In this document: piece after piece, positions 1-14,095 of the stretch
How positions within the stretch are numbered: position 1 is the first letter of the stretch
Layout of the letters: each line of letters starts with the position of its first letter
From: Eledone cirrhosa
Lineage: Eukaryota; Mollusca; Cephalopoda; Octopoda; Eledonidae
Length of the DNA: 64,000 nucleotides
Assembly (NCBI GenBank): GCA_964016885.1
Contig: OZ024744.1
Location: 113,252,033 to 113,316,032, forward strand
Direction of reading: 5' to 3'
Position numbers and translations under genes: made by a program
The notes under the pieces: model-generated
The model's database searches: none
What the model was told of the DNA's origin: nothing
What the model saw: the letters and a program-made list of their open reading frames with translations, nothing else

Positions 1-3000
1 CTGTAAGGTAGCTAACACCACCCCCAGTAGCAGTGAGTAGGGAGGTGGTCTGGAGACCAAGAACACCAGAAGTCTCCACTGTTACAGGTTTAACAAGACA
101 GTCCACTTCATGTGACTCACTCCTGTAGGTAGCCAACACCACCCCCAGTAACAGTGAGTAGGGAGGTGGTCTGGAGACCAAAGAACACCAGAAGTCTCCA
201 CTGTTACAGGTTTAACAAGACAGTCCACTTCATGTGACTCACTCCTGTAGGTAGCCAACACCACCCCAGTAGCAGTGAGTAGGGAGGTGGTCTGGAGACC
301 AAGAACACCAGAAGTCTCCACTGTTACAGGTTTAACAAGACAGTCCACTTCATGTGACTCACTCCTGTAGGTAGCCAACACCACCCCAGTAGCAGTGAGT
401 AGGGAGGTGGTCTGGAGACCAAGAACACCAGAAGTCTCCACTGTTACAGGTTTAACAAGACAGTCCACTTCATGTGACTCACTCCTGTAAGTAGCCTAAC
501 ACCACCCCAGTAGCAGTGAGTAGGGAGGTGGTCTGGAGACCAAGAACACCAGAAGTCTCCACTGTTACAGGTTTAACAAGACAGTCCACTTCATGTGACT
601 CACTCCTGTAGGTAGCCAACACCCACCCCCAGTAGCAGTGAGTAGGGAGGTGGTCTGGAGACCAAGAACACCAGAAAGTCTCCACTGTTACAGGTTTAAC
701 AAGACAGTCCACTTCATGTGACTCACTCCTGTAGGGTAGCCAACACCACCCCAGTAGCAGTGAGTAGGGAGGTGGTCTGGAGACCAAGAACACCAGAAGT
801 CTCCACTGTTACAGGTTTAACAAGACAGTCCACTTCATGTGACTCACTCCTGTAGGTAGCCAACACCACCCCAGTAGCAGTGAGTAGGGAGGTGGTCTGG
901 AGACCAAGAACACCAGAAGTCTCTACTGTTACAGGTTTAACAAGACAGTCCACTTCATGTGACTCACTCCTGTAGGTAGCCAACACCACCCCAGTAGCAG
1001 TGAGTAGGGAGGTGGTCTGGAGACCAAGAACACCAGAAGTCTCCACTGTTACAGGTTTAACAAGACAGTCCACTTCATGTGACTCACTCCTGTAGGTAGC
1101 CAACACCACCCCAGTAGCAGTGAGTAGGGAGGTGGTCTGGAGACCAAGAACACCAGAAGTCTCCACTGTTACAGGTTTAACAAGACAGTCCACTTCATGT
1201 GACTTACTCCTGTAGGTAGCCAACACCACCCCAGTAGCAGTGAGTAGGGAGGTGGTCTGGAGACCAAGAACACCAGAACTCTCCACTGTTACAGGTTTAA
1301 CAAGACAGTCCACTTCATGTGACTCACTCCTGTAGGTAGCCAACACCACCCCAGTAGCAGTGAGTAGGGAGGTGGTCTGGAGACCAAGAACACCAGAAGT
1401 CTCCACTGTTACAGGTTTAACAAGACAGTCCACTTCATGTGACTCACTCCTGTAGGTAGCCAACACCACCCCAGTAGCAGTGAGTAGGGAGGTGGTCTGG
1501 AGACCAAGAACACCAGAACTCTCCACTGTTACAGGTTTAACAAGACAGTCCACTTCATGTGACTCACTCCTGTAGGTAGCCAACACCACCCCAGTAGCAG
1601 TGAGTAGGGAGGTGGTCTGGAGACCAAGAACACCAGAAGTCTCCACTGTTACAGGTTTAACAAGACAGTCCACTTCATGTGACTCACTCCTGTAGGTAGC
1701 CAACACCACCCCAGTAGCAGTGAGTAGGGAGGTGGTCTGGAGACCAAGAACACCAGAAGTCTCCACTGTTACAGGTTTAACAAGACAGTCCACTTCATGT
1801 GACTCACTCCTGTAGGTAGCCAACACCACCCCAGTAGCAGTGAGTAGGGAGGTGGTCTGGAGACCAAGAACACCAGAAGTCTCCACTGTTACAGGTTTAA
1901 CAAGACAGTCCACTTCATGTGACTCACTCCTGTAGGTAGCCAACACCACCCCAGTAGCAGTGAGTAGGGAGGTGGTCTGGAGACCAAGAACACCAGAAGT
2001 CTCCACTGTTACAGGTTTAACAAGACAGTCCACTTCATGTGACTCACTCCTGTAGGTAGCCAACACCACCCCAGTAGCAGTGAGTAGGGAGGTGGTCTGG
2101 AGACTAAGAACACCAGAACTCTCCACTGTTACAGGTTTAACAAGACAGTCCACTTCATGTGACTCACTCCTGTAAGTAGCTAACACCACCCCAGTAGCAG
2201 TGAGTAGGGAGGTGGTCTGGAGACCAAGAACACCAGAAGTCTCCACTGTTACAGGTTTAACAAGACAGTCCACTTCATGTGACTCACTCCTGTAAGTAGC
2301 TAACACCACCCCAGTAGCAGTGAGTAGGGAGGTGGTCTGGAGACCAAGAACACCAGAACTCTCCACTGTTACAGGTTTAACAAGACAGTCCACTTCATGT
2401 GACTCACTCCTGTAGGTAGCCAACACCACCCCAGTAGCAGTGAGTAGGGAGGTGGTCTGGAGACCAAGAACACCAGAAGTCTCTACTGTTACAGGTTTAA
2501 CAAGACAGTCCACTTCATGTGGCTCACTCCTGTAGGTAGCCAACACCACCCCAGTAGCAGTGAGTAGGGAGGTGGTCTGGAAACCAAGAACACCAGAAGT
2601 CTCCACTGTTACAGGTTTAACAAGACAGTCCACTTCATGTGACTCACTCCTGTAGGTAGCCAACACCACCCCAGTAGCAGTGAGTAGGGAGGTGGTCTGG
2701 AGACCAAGAACACCAGAAGTCTCTACTGTTACAGGTTTAACAAGACAGTCCACTTCATGTGGTTACTCCTGTAGGTAGCCAACACCACCCCCAGTAGCAG
2801 TGAGTAGGGAGGTGGTCTGGAGACCAAGAACACCAGAAGTCTCCACTGTTACAGGTTTAACAAGACAGTCCACTTCATGTGACTCACTCCTGTAGGTAGC
2901 CAACACCACCCCAGTAACAGTGAGTAGGGAGGTGGTCTGGAGACCAAGAACACCAGAAGTCTCCACTGTTACAGGTTTAACAAGACAGTCCACTTCATGT

Positions 3001-5295
3001 GACTCACTCCTGTAGGTAGCCAACACCACCCCAGTAGCAGTGAGTAGGGAGGTGGTCTGGAGACCAAGAACACCAGAAGTCTCCACTGTTACAGGTTTAA
3101 CAAGACAGTCCACTTCATGTGACTCACTCCCTGTAGGTAGCCAACACCACCCCAGTAGCAGTGAGTAGGGAGGTGGTCTGGAGACCAAGAACACCAGAAG
3201 TCTCCACTGTTACAGGTTTAACAAGACAGTCCACTTCATGTGACTCACTCCTGTAGGTAGCCAACACCACCCCAGTAGCAGTGAGTAGGGAGGTGGTCTG
3301 GAGACCAAGAACACCAGAAGTCTCCACTGTTACAGGTTTAACAAGACAGTCCACTTCATGTGACTCACTCCTGTAGGTAGCCAACACCACCACCAGTAGC
3401 AGTGAGTAGGGAGGTGGTCTGGAGACCAAGAAACACCAGAAGTCTCCACTGTTACAGGTTTAACAAGACAGTCCACTTCATGTGACTCACTACCTGTAGG
3501 TAGCCAACACCACCCCAGTAGCAGTGAGTAGGAGGTGGTCTGGAGACCAAGAACACCAGAAGTCTCCACTGTTACAGGTTTAACAAGACAGTCCACTTCA
3601 TGTGACTCACTCCTGTAGGTAGCCAACACCACCCCAGTAGCAGTGAGTAGGGAGGTGGTCTGGAGACCAAGAACACCAGAAGTCTCTACTGTTACAGGTT
3701 TAACAAGACAGTCCACTTCATGTGACTCACTCCTGTAGGTAGCCAACACCACCCCAGTAGCAGTGAGTAGGGAGGTGGTCTGGAGACCAAGAACACCAGA
3801 AGTCTCCACTGTTACAGGTTTAACAAGACAGTCCACTTCATGTGACTCACTCCTGTAGGTAGCCAACACCACCCCAGTAGCAGTGAGTAGGGAGGTGGTC
3901 TGGAGACCAAGAACACCAGAAGTCTCCACTGTTACAGGTTTAACAAGACAGTCCACTTCATGTGACTTACTCCTGTAGGTAGCCAACACCACCCCAGTAG
4001 CAGTGAGTAGGGAGGTGGTCTGGAGACCAAGAACACCAGAACTCTCCACTGTTACAGGTTTAACAAGACAGTCCACTTCATGTGACTCACTCCTGTAGGT
4101 AGCCAACACCACCCCAGTAGCAGTGAGTAGGGAGGTGGTCTGGAGACCAAGAACACCAGAAGTCTCCACTGTTACAGGTTTAACAAGACAGTCCACTTCA
4201 TGTGACTCACTCCTGTAGGTAGCCAACACCACCCCAGTAGCAGTGAGTAGGGAGGTGGTCTGGAGACCAAGAACACCAGAAGTCTCCACTGTTACAGGTT
4301 TAACAAGACAGTCCACTTCATGTGACTCACTCCTGTAGGTAGCCAACACCACCCCAGTAGCAGTGAGTAGGGAGGTGGTCTGGAGACCAAGAACACCAGA
4401 AGTCTCCACTGTTACAGGTTTAACAAGACAGTCCACTTCATGTGACTCACTCCTGTAGGTAGCCAACACCACCCCAGTAGCAGTGAGTAGGGAGGTGGTC
4501 TGGAGACCAAGAACACCAGAAGTCTCCACTGTTACAGGTTTAACAAGACAGTCCACTTCATGTGACTCACTCCTGTAGGTAGCCAACACCACCCCAGTAG
4601 CAGTGAGTAGGGAGGTGGTCTGGAGACCAAGAACACCAGAAGTCTCCACTGTTACAGGTTTAACAAGACAGTCCACTTCATGTGACTCACTCCTGTAGGT
4701 AGCCAACACCACCCCAGTAGCAGTGAGTAGGGAGGTGGTCTGGAGACTAAGAACACCAGAACTCTCCACTGTTACAGGTTTAACAAGACAGTCCACTTCA
4801 TGTGACTCACTCCTGTAAGTAGCTAACACCACCCCAGTAGCAGTGAGTAGGGAGGTGGTCTGGAGACCAAGAACACCAGAAGTCTCCACTGTTACAGGTT
4901 TAACAAGACAGTCCACTTCATGTGACTCACTCCTGTAAGTAGCTAACACCACCCCAGTAGCAGTGAGTAGGGAGGTGGTCTGGAGACCAAGAACACCAGA
5001 AGTCTCCACTGTTTCAGGTTTAACAAGACAGTCCACTTCATGTGGCTCACTCCTGTAGGTAGCCAACACCACCCCAGTAACAGTGAGTAGGGAGGTGGTC
5101 TGGAGACCAAGAACACCAGAAGTCTCCACTGTTACAGGTTTAACAAGACAGTCCACTTCATGTGACTCACTCCTGTAGGTAGCCAACACCACCCCAGTAG
5201 CAGTGAGTAAGGAGGTGGTCTGGAGACCAAGAACACCAGAAGTCTCTACTGTTACAGGTTTAACAAGACAGTCCACTTCATGTGACTCACTCCTG
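1..5295. repeat. 120-bp satellite array (about 44 units)
   Basis: Tandem 120-bp unit beginning gactcactcctgtaggtag and containing gggaggtggtctggagacc; starts before the window and ends abruptly at 5295. Units are over 95% alike, with a few 1-bp indels near 490-740, 2760 and 3130-3530. Located in the GSTCD intron left of exon 5514-5580. The minus strand is open for hundreds of codons only because 120 is divisible by 3; indels break the frame freely. Confidence 0.97.
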
Positions 5296-5384
5296 TCACC
5301 CTCATGTTTCCATTGGTCTTTCCATTACTGATACGATCTGTCAGTCACAACTCCTAGTAGAAAAATCAACATGAAATATAATAT

Positions 5385-5480
5385 TTTGGTCAATTACACA
5401 ACACCCTATCCAGACAAAGAATCAAACTCATGACCTTGTGATAATGTATCCAACACCGTATCTACTTGACCACATACCTT
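5385..5480 (-). mobile_element. tRNA-derived SINE remnant
   Basis: On the minus strand: A-box-like ggtatgtggtcaagtagata and B-box-like gtcatgagtttgattctttg at SINE spacing. It resembles a diverged copy of the SINE at 33590-33925. Confidence 0.45.
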
Positions 5481-5513
5481 ATATATATATTAAAAAAAAA
5501 AAATAAACCTCAC

Positions 5514-5580
5514 CTTGATTATTTTAAGTACTCTTGCAAGTTCTGGTTTTAGTGCTCTATATTTACTCCGGGTTCTACGT
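5514..5580 (-). CDS. GSTCD: GSTCD 67-bp exon, last one in the window
   Basis: Acceptor tttttccag; first base completes the split Gln codon, then RRTRSKYRALKPELARVLKI and IK, donor GTGAGG at 5513-5508. Basic, as expected between the GST-like and methyltransferase-like parts. The intron to its left contains the whole 120-bp satellite, so the gene continues outside the window. Confidence 0.75.
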
Positions 5581-8500
5581 CTGGAAAAATGTAACATCAA
5601 TAATCAGCAACTCGTCAAGGCATGAAACTAATAAGAATTCCTTCCTTAGAATTGACTACACATTAAGATAGTGTGTAGAACTCCTTAATTACTAGGCCAA
5701 ACACCTCCTCCTCACCCCACTTATTCATGTGAGTGGTTATGGAGGCAGAATCTTCAAACACGCTTACCTGAAGGTCCAGTCAGAAGCAACCATCTCCAAT
5801 TGATCTGGCTGGATCCCCAAGCAAGACCAGCGAACCCCATGAATGTAATCCAACTATCTTGCTTGGGGCCCACCCCTGGGTCTCCTGCCGGTTGGTTTTG
5901 CCCATAAAATATGTCCAGTTATTCTTTCCTGAGATATTTTAACCACATGTCCATAGTATTGGAGCTGTGATCTCTCAATTTGGAGAAGTAGTGGCTCCAC
6001 CTGGAGTGACTCTGATCTCCAATGTCACTCCAAAGACTCTTTGGAGGAACCCTATTTCAGCCACTTGTATTCGAGATCATATTTTTTGGTCATTATTCAA
6101 GATACATGACCATAGGCAAGGGTTGGCATGAATACCAAATTGAAGATATTTAATATAAACTATTTAATATATATTTAGTTTTGTCATACCTTTTATCCCA
6201 GTTCCATCTCTATATATCTACATTGTACCAACTTTCCAACACTCTTTCATCATCATCATCATCATCATTTTTTATATAAACTATTTAATGTTTTGTTTTG
6301 TTTTATTAATGAATAAATTCTACCTGTAAAAACACTTTTAGTTTTATTTAATGTCATAGTGAAATGGGGTGAGGGAGTTTAAGGATTGTCTATTGATTAT
6401 ATTTAAGGAATTTAGAGATTTTGGAAAAGTAAATAAAGGTTCCCTGAGAAAATAAGTTTGTTTACCAATCCTGCAATAATTCTAGAAGCCAGACAATAAA
6501 AATATATTTTCCTAAAGAAAGCCGAGGAAGTGTGTTACTTACTGCAATTCTGATTCTTCCTCTTCTTCTTTATCTTTATCAACTTTCTTTTGAAGAACTT
6601 CAGGTAAAGTGAATTTGTAAATATAAGTATGACGGCAATCAAAGTGCTCATTGAAATGTTCAAAATTACAACCATACCGAAGCGCTGCTACATTTAATTT
6701 TGGCATTTTGGTCATGTTGTAGAACCATGCACACAACTTGGGGAGATAGATTTGAAGTGAATTCAACTGAAAGTCAATAGCTTCCTGCAGATAAAAAGTT
6801 AAAATTAATAGCAACAAAGCATGCTTTAGTGTATTTTATCATGACACCGACACTACCACTTTACAGAGTGTACTGGGTGTATTTTATCATGACACCAACA
6901 CTACCACGTTACAGAGTGTACTGGGTGTATTTTATCATGACACCGACACTACCACTTTACAGAGTGTACTGGGTGTATTTTATCATGACACCAACACTAC
7001 CACGTTACAGAGTGTACTGGGTGTATTTTATCATCACACTGCCACTACCTCTTTACAGAGTGTACTGGGTGTATTTTATCATGACACCAACACTACCACA
7101 TTACAGAGTGTACTGGGTGTATTCTATCATGACACTGCCACTACCTCTTTACAGAGTGTACTGGGTGTATTTTATCATGACACCAACACTACCACTTTAC
7201 AGAGTGTACTGGGTGTATTTTATCATGACACTGCCACTACCTCTTTACAGAGTGTACTGGGTGTATTTTATCATGACACCAACACTACCACTTTACAGAG
7301 TGTACTGGTTGTATTTTATCATGACACCAACACCACCACTTTACAGAGTGTACTGGGTGTATTTTATCATGACACCAACATTACCACAGTACAGAGTGTA
7401 CTGGGTGTATTTTATCATGACACCAACACTACCACTTTACAGAGTGTACTGGGTGTATTTTATCATGACACTGCCACTACCTCTTTACAGAGTGTACTGG
7501 GTGTATTTTATCATGACACCAACACTACCACTTTACAGAGTGTACTGGTTGTATTTTATCATGACACCAACACCACCACTTTACAGAGTGTACTGGGTGT
7601 ATTTTATCATGACACCAACACTACCACAGTACAGAGTCTACTGGGTGTATTTTATCATGACACCAACACTACCACTTTACAGAGTGTACTGGGTGTATTT
7701 TATCATGTCACTGCCACTACCTCTTTACAGAGTGTACTGGGTGTATTTTATCATGACACCAACACTACCACTTTACAGAGTGTACTGGTTGTATTTTATC
7801 ATGACACCAACACCACCACTTTACAGAGTGTACTGGGTGTATTTTATCATGACACCAACATTACCACAGTACAGAGTGTACTGGGTGTATTTTATCATGA
7901 CACCAACACTACCACAGTACAGAGTGTACTGGGTGTATTTTATCATGACACCAACACTACCACAGTACAGAGTGTACTGAGTGCATTTTATTGTAACACC
8001 AATACTACCTCTTTACAGAGTGTACTGGCTGTATTTTATCATGACATTCCCACTACCTCTTTACAGAGTGTACTGGGTGTATTTTACAGAGTGTATTGCG
8101 TGTATTTTATTGTGACACCAGCACTACCACATTAAAGAGTGTACTGGGTGTATTTGATCATGACACCAGCACTCCCACTTTACAGAGTGTACTTGGTGTA
8201 TTTGATCATGACACCAGCACTACCACTTTACAGAGTGTACTGGGTATATTTTATCATGGCACCAGCACTCCCACTTTACAGAGTGTACTGGGTGTATTTT
8301 ATCATGGCACCAGCACTACCACTTTACAGAGTGTACTGGGTGTATTTGATCATGACACCAGCACTCCCACTTTACAGAGTGTACTGGGTGTATTTTATCA
8401 TGGCACCAGTACTACCACATTACAGAGTGTATTGGGTGGAATTTAATGTGACAACATCTCTACCACATTACAGAGTGTACTGGGTGTATTTCATCATGAC

Positions 8501-11500
8501 ACCGACACTATCACTTTACAGAGTGTACTGGGTGTATTTTATAATGACACCAACACTACCACTTTACAGAGTGTACTAGGAGTTTTATCATGACAACACT
8601 ACCACTTTACAGAGTGTACTGGGTGTATTTTATTGTGACACCACTACCACTTTACAAAGTGTACTGGGTGTATTATATTGACACTAACACTACCACTTTA
8701 CAGAGTGCATTGGGTGTATTTTATCATGACACCAACACTACCACTTTACAGAGTGTACTGGGTGTATTATATTGTAACACCAGTACTACCACTTTACAGA
8801 GTGTACTGGGTGTATTATATTGTGACACCAACACTACCACTTTACAGAGTCTACTGGGTGTATTTTATCATGACACCAACACTACCACTTTACAGAGTCT
8901 ACTGGGTGTATTTTATCATGACACCAACACTACCACTTTACAGAGTGTACTGGGTGTATTTTACCATGACACCAACACCACCACTTTACAGAGTCTACTG
9001 GGTGTATTTTATCATGACACCAACACTACCACTTTACAGAGTGTACTGGGTGTATTTTATTGTAACACCAACACTACCACATTATAGAGTGTACTGAGTG
9101 TATTTTACCATGACACCAACACCACCACTTTACAGAGTCTACTGGGTGTATTTTATCATGACACCAACACTACCACTTTACAGAGTCTACTGGGTGTATT
9201 TTATCATGACACCAACACTACCACTTTACAGAGTGTACTGGGTGTATTTTACCATGACACCAACACCACCACTTTACAGAGTCTACTGGGTGTATTTTAT
9301 CATGACACCAACACTACCACTTTACAGAGTGTACTGGGTGTATTTTATTGTAACACCAACACTACCACATTATAGAGTGTACTGAGTGTATTTTACCATG
9401 ACACCAACACCACCACTTTACAGAGTCTACTGGGTGTATTTTATCATGACACCAACACTACCACTTTACAGAGTGTACTGGGTGTATTTTATTGTAACAC
9501 CAACACTACCACATTATAGAGTGTACTGAGTGTATTTTACCATGACACCAACACCACCACTTTACAGAGTCTACTGGGTGTATTTTATCATGACACCAAC
9601 ACTACCACTTTACAGAGTGTACTGGGTGTATTATATTGTAACACCAGTACTACCACTTTACAGAGTGTACTGGGTGTATTATATTGTGACACCAACACTA
9701 CCACTTTACAGAGTCTACTGGGTGTATTTTATCATGACACCAACACTACCACTTTACAGAGTGTAGTGGGTGTATTTTACCATGTCACCAACACTACCAC
9801 ATTATAGAGTGTACTGGGTGTATTTTACCATGACACCAACACCACCACTTTACAGAGTGTACTGGGTGTATTATATTGTGACACCAACACCACCACTTTA
9901 CAGAGTGTACTGGGTGTATTTTATCATGACACCAACACTACCACTTTACAGAGTGTAGTGGGTGTATTTTATTGTAACACCAACACTACCACATTATAGA
10001 GTGTACTGGGTGTATTTTACCATGACAACCAACACTACCACTTTACAGAGTGTACTGGGTGTATTTTATCATGACACCAACACTACCACTTTACAGAGTG
10101 TACTGAGTGTATTTTACCATGACACCAACACTACCACTTTACAGAGTGTACTGGGTGTATTATATCATGACACCAACACTACCACTTTACAGAGTGTACT
10201 GGGTGTATTTTATCATGACACCAACACTACCACTTTACAGAATGTACTGGGTGTATTTTATCATGACACCAACACTACCACTTTACAGAGTGTACTGAGT
10301 GTATTTTACCATGACACCAACACCACCACTTTACAGAGTGTACTGGGTGTATTTTATCATGACACCAACACTACCACTTTACAGAGTGTAGTGGGTGTAT
10401 TTTATTGTAACACCAACACTACCACTTTACAGAGTGTACTGGGTGTATTATATTGTGACACCAACACTACCACTTTACAGAGTCTACTGGGTGTATTTTA
10501 TCATGACACCAACACTACCACTTTACAGAGTGTACTGGGTGTATTTTATTGTAACACCAACACTACCACATTATAGAGTGTACTGGGTGTATTTTACCAT
10601 GACACCAACACCACCACTTTACAGAGTGTACTGGGTGTATTTTATCATGCCACCAACGCTACCACTTTACAGAGTGTAGTGGGTGTATTTTATCATGACA
10701 CCAACGCTACCACTTTACAGAGTGTAGTGGGTGTATTTTATCATGCCACCAACGCTACCACTTTACAGAGTGTACTGGGTGTATTTTATCATGCCACCAA
10801 CGCTACCACTTTACAGAGTGTAGTGGGTGTATTTTATCATGCCACCAACGCTACCACTTTACAGAGTGTATTGGGTGTATTTTATCATGACACCAACGCT
10901 ACCACTTTACAGAGTGTAGTGGGTGTATTTTATCATGCCACCAACGCTACCACTTTACAGAGTGTACTGGGTGTATTTTATCATGCCACCAACGCTACCA
11001 CTTTACAGAGTGTAGTGGGTGTATTTTATCATGACACCAACGCTACCACTTTACAGAGTGTAGTGGGTGTATTTTATCATGCCACCAACGCTACCACTTT
11101 ACAGAGTGTAGTGGGTGTATTTTATCATGACACCAACGCTACCACTTTACAGAGTGTAGTGGGTGTATTTTATTGTAACACCAACACTACCACATTACAG
11201 AGTGTACTGGGTGTATTTTATCATGACACCAACGCTACCACTTTACAGAGTGTAGTGGGTGTATTTTATTGTAACACCAACACTACCACTTTACAGAGTG
11301 TACTGAGTGTATTTTACCATGACACCAACACTACCACTTTACAGAGCACGTTCTTGTTTTTTTTTACTATGAAAAATAGTCTACGAGGTGCATATAAACT
11401 CCTGGACAGCGCCACCTGTAGGACTCAAATTCCTATCTTCCATATACAATATGTATGTGTTATCATTACCCAATAGTGCTATCTCACCTCTCCATTATCA

Positions 11501-14063
11501 ATCATCTATGACTGTAAATAATCTATTTTGCAAAGTATTCGGGAAGGTATGAGTTTTGGAAAAAATATGTCTGAGTTGTTAGACTATATTTCATAGTTAA
11601 AATAAAATATGTCGGCTTTCTACAGTTGGATGCCTTTCCTAACACCAATCAATTTACAGACTGTACTGGGTGTTTATCATGTAAATCACCAGCACTAGGG
11701 AAGTTGTCATGTCTTTAACACAACTAAGAGTTCTTTTGACCCTTTTGCATGGTTTCTAAAGTGTGGTGCTCTTCCTTCCACCAACCACTATACAGAGTGT
11801 TCTGGGTGCATTTATTGTGGAACCGTCAGAAAAAAGGTTGTCGTTTTTTTACTCAACTGAAGAGACCTTGTTACCCTACAGTCAGAGTGTGGGGTGTGCC
11901 ATGTGTATGTGATGTGGTGGTGACAGGGTGAAGGGTGCATGGCAAGGAATGAGGTGAGGGGCATGTAGTAGGGAGGTGAACCTCTGCCCTCCTGGTTGGC
12001 TGGGGAGCCTGGCTATAATCTCTCTGCTCTCCTGGTTGGCTTGGGAGCCTGTCATATGATCCTTCACTCTACCATGTGCATTTTATTCTTGTGGCACCAA
12101 CACTAGGGAGGTTGTCACATCTTTGACACTACAGAAGCGTCTTCCTGGCCCTTTGTTTGGCAAGTTTTCTATGGCTGGATGCCGTTCCTATCATCAACCA
12201 CTTTACATGTTTGATGCCTTTCACTCAAGTAGAGTGGGTGGTGACCCTGGCATGTATTTATCAAGGGTAGGGGATGTAAGTGAAAATAGTTCTGATTAGC
12301 GCTCACATACAGGTATGACAAATATAAGATCAAAATCTTAGTTTAACGATGAGCAACAGAGCCAAGTTCAATAGAAACATCTCAGCATACTCACAATGAA
12401 ATGGTAGGTAAAAACAAAGAGCATAAGATCAGCAACTGTCATTTCAATTCCTTCAACAAACAGATGGTCCAGGACGATGTCATCAATCTTCATTTTATTA
12501 ATTATTTTCTGTAACATATCCATCACATCTTTCTTATTATCATCATTTTTGTTCTTATTACAATTGTTGCCTGTGCTGCGTTTCGTTTCTAAACACTCTT
12601 CAGCATCTTGGCGACATTTTTCTAAATTATTTACAGGCTACAACAGAAATGAAGGAAAGTACAATTTTATTTTAAATAAAAAAACTAAAGAAAAACATTT
12701 TCAATTCATCACCATCAGCTCCGCCATCATCATTACTGCCATCACCTTCATCATCACCACCTTCTCCAGTCTTTTCTCCTGCACACTACATCTTATTCCT
12801 TTTATCCCTAGCTTTTCTCTCAGTTCATCAATACTTTGTTGTTCTCTTACATTAACATTGCACATCCATCAAAGCATGCTTGCTTCATGATGATGAAGAC
12901 AGGCAGATAGATAGATAGATAGATAGATAGTCAACTATGCAAGCATGGAAAATAGAGGTTAAACAGTGATGATGATGGTATAGATAGATAGGTAGAACTT
13001 GCATCATAAAACTTACAATTGTGAATCGTATTACAGCATGTGGTTGAACAAGTTCTCCAGTAACAGGTCCAAACCTGTCACATATCCTAATATCTGAATC
13101 TGGATAAGTCACCTCTGTTTCATCTCTTCCAATCATTGGATCTGACCAGACATTCAAAACTCTTTGAATGAGATACCGTTTCATTTTGTCATCATTGTGA
13201 ATCCGGGGTGGTCTATGCAGGTGGTGTTCAAGAATAACAATTTCTTTTGGTAAACTAAGATCAAGATTATCTTTTGATTCTGGTTGACAATCAGTTTCAA
13301 GCTTGCTTTTTATCAACCTGGATAATATATAAACAAAATACACAAAATAAATAGATAAAAAAAATTAATCTGTGACAGCAAACGATGCTAAATTCTTAGT
13401 CACCTATCCCCAGAAGTTTGACCAAATACAATTTAGCATGATGAAATAAATGAGGACATATTTCTTCTAACAAAATCTGTGGCAGCCTAAAATAACAAAT
13501 CAACAACATTTGGACATGAGTCTACATGTGAGAACACATATCTGAGGAACTTCCAATTCCAGAGTCAAGAATGAACATAATTCGATTGCTCCTTGAACTG
13601 ATTGACAGTGAAACATATGTAATATGTGATTAAATATGTATATGATGCAATACTGATTCTTCGTTCCCTATTTATTATCATATATATATTACTAACAGTA
13701 ATAAGGATGTCACGTCTAAAAAAATTTTTCAGACAAGCAACATCCATTGATTGATTATTGAACTCTGCCAGTTAATTGGTGAAACATATTCTTAAGCAAT
13801 AATAGAATATGTATGAAAGGATAAGAATAATTACTGAAATTCAGGTATTTACAATTTAAACATGCTGCCTTTTGGAATTAGATATATGTTCTTACATCCT
13901 TTTGTAAATTTTCTCTTGTTCATGTTTGATTTTTTAAGTATATGTCAATCATTTTTTAACTTTATATATATATGTGTATGTCTAACCCATGCTAGTGTGG
14001 AAGATAGACGTTAAACAATGATGATGATGATGATGATGTAGAAAATATCTGTAGGTGTGAAAT

Positions 14064-14095
<32 letters not shown>

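Larger units (their letters stand above)
5296..6542. other. GSTCD intron sequence around exon 5514-5580, with repeat fragments
   Basis: Contains a tRNA-like SINE remnant (5385-5480), a minus-strand LINE tail fragment (5760-6120), and at 6150-6240 a dispersed repeat (ccttttatcccagttccatc) that recurs inverted at 19270-19360 and 20590-20660. A short (atc)n lies at 6246-6269. No other exon seen apart from 5514-5580. Confidence 0.6.

Noticed and set aside
82..5276. Minus-strand ORFs up to 676 codons in the 120-bp satellite
   Set aside because: Open only because the period is divisible by three. Frames break at random indels, and substitutions show no codon bias.
6829..11476. Plus-strand repeat proteins (VYFIMTPTLPLYRVYW type)
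   Set aside because: Period 48 is divisible by three; two frames are open at once and the array lies in a GSTCD intron on the other strand.
12477..12890. Plus-strand 137-codon ORF
   Set aside because: Antisense to the GSTCD exon and its intron; the minus reading has splice sites and conserved motifs.
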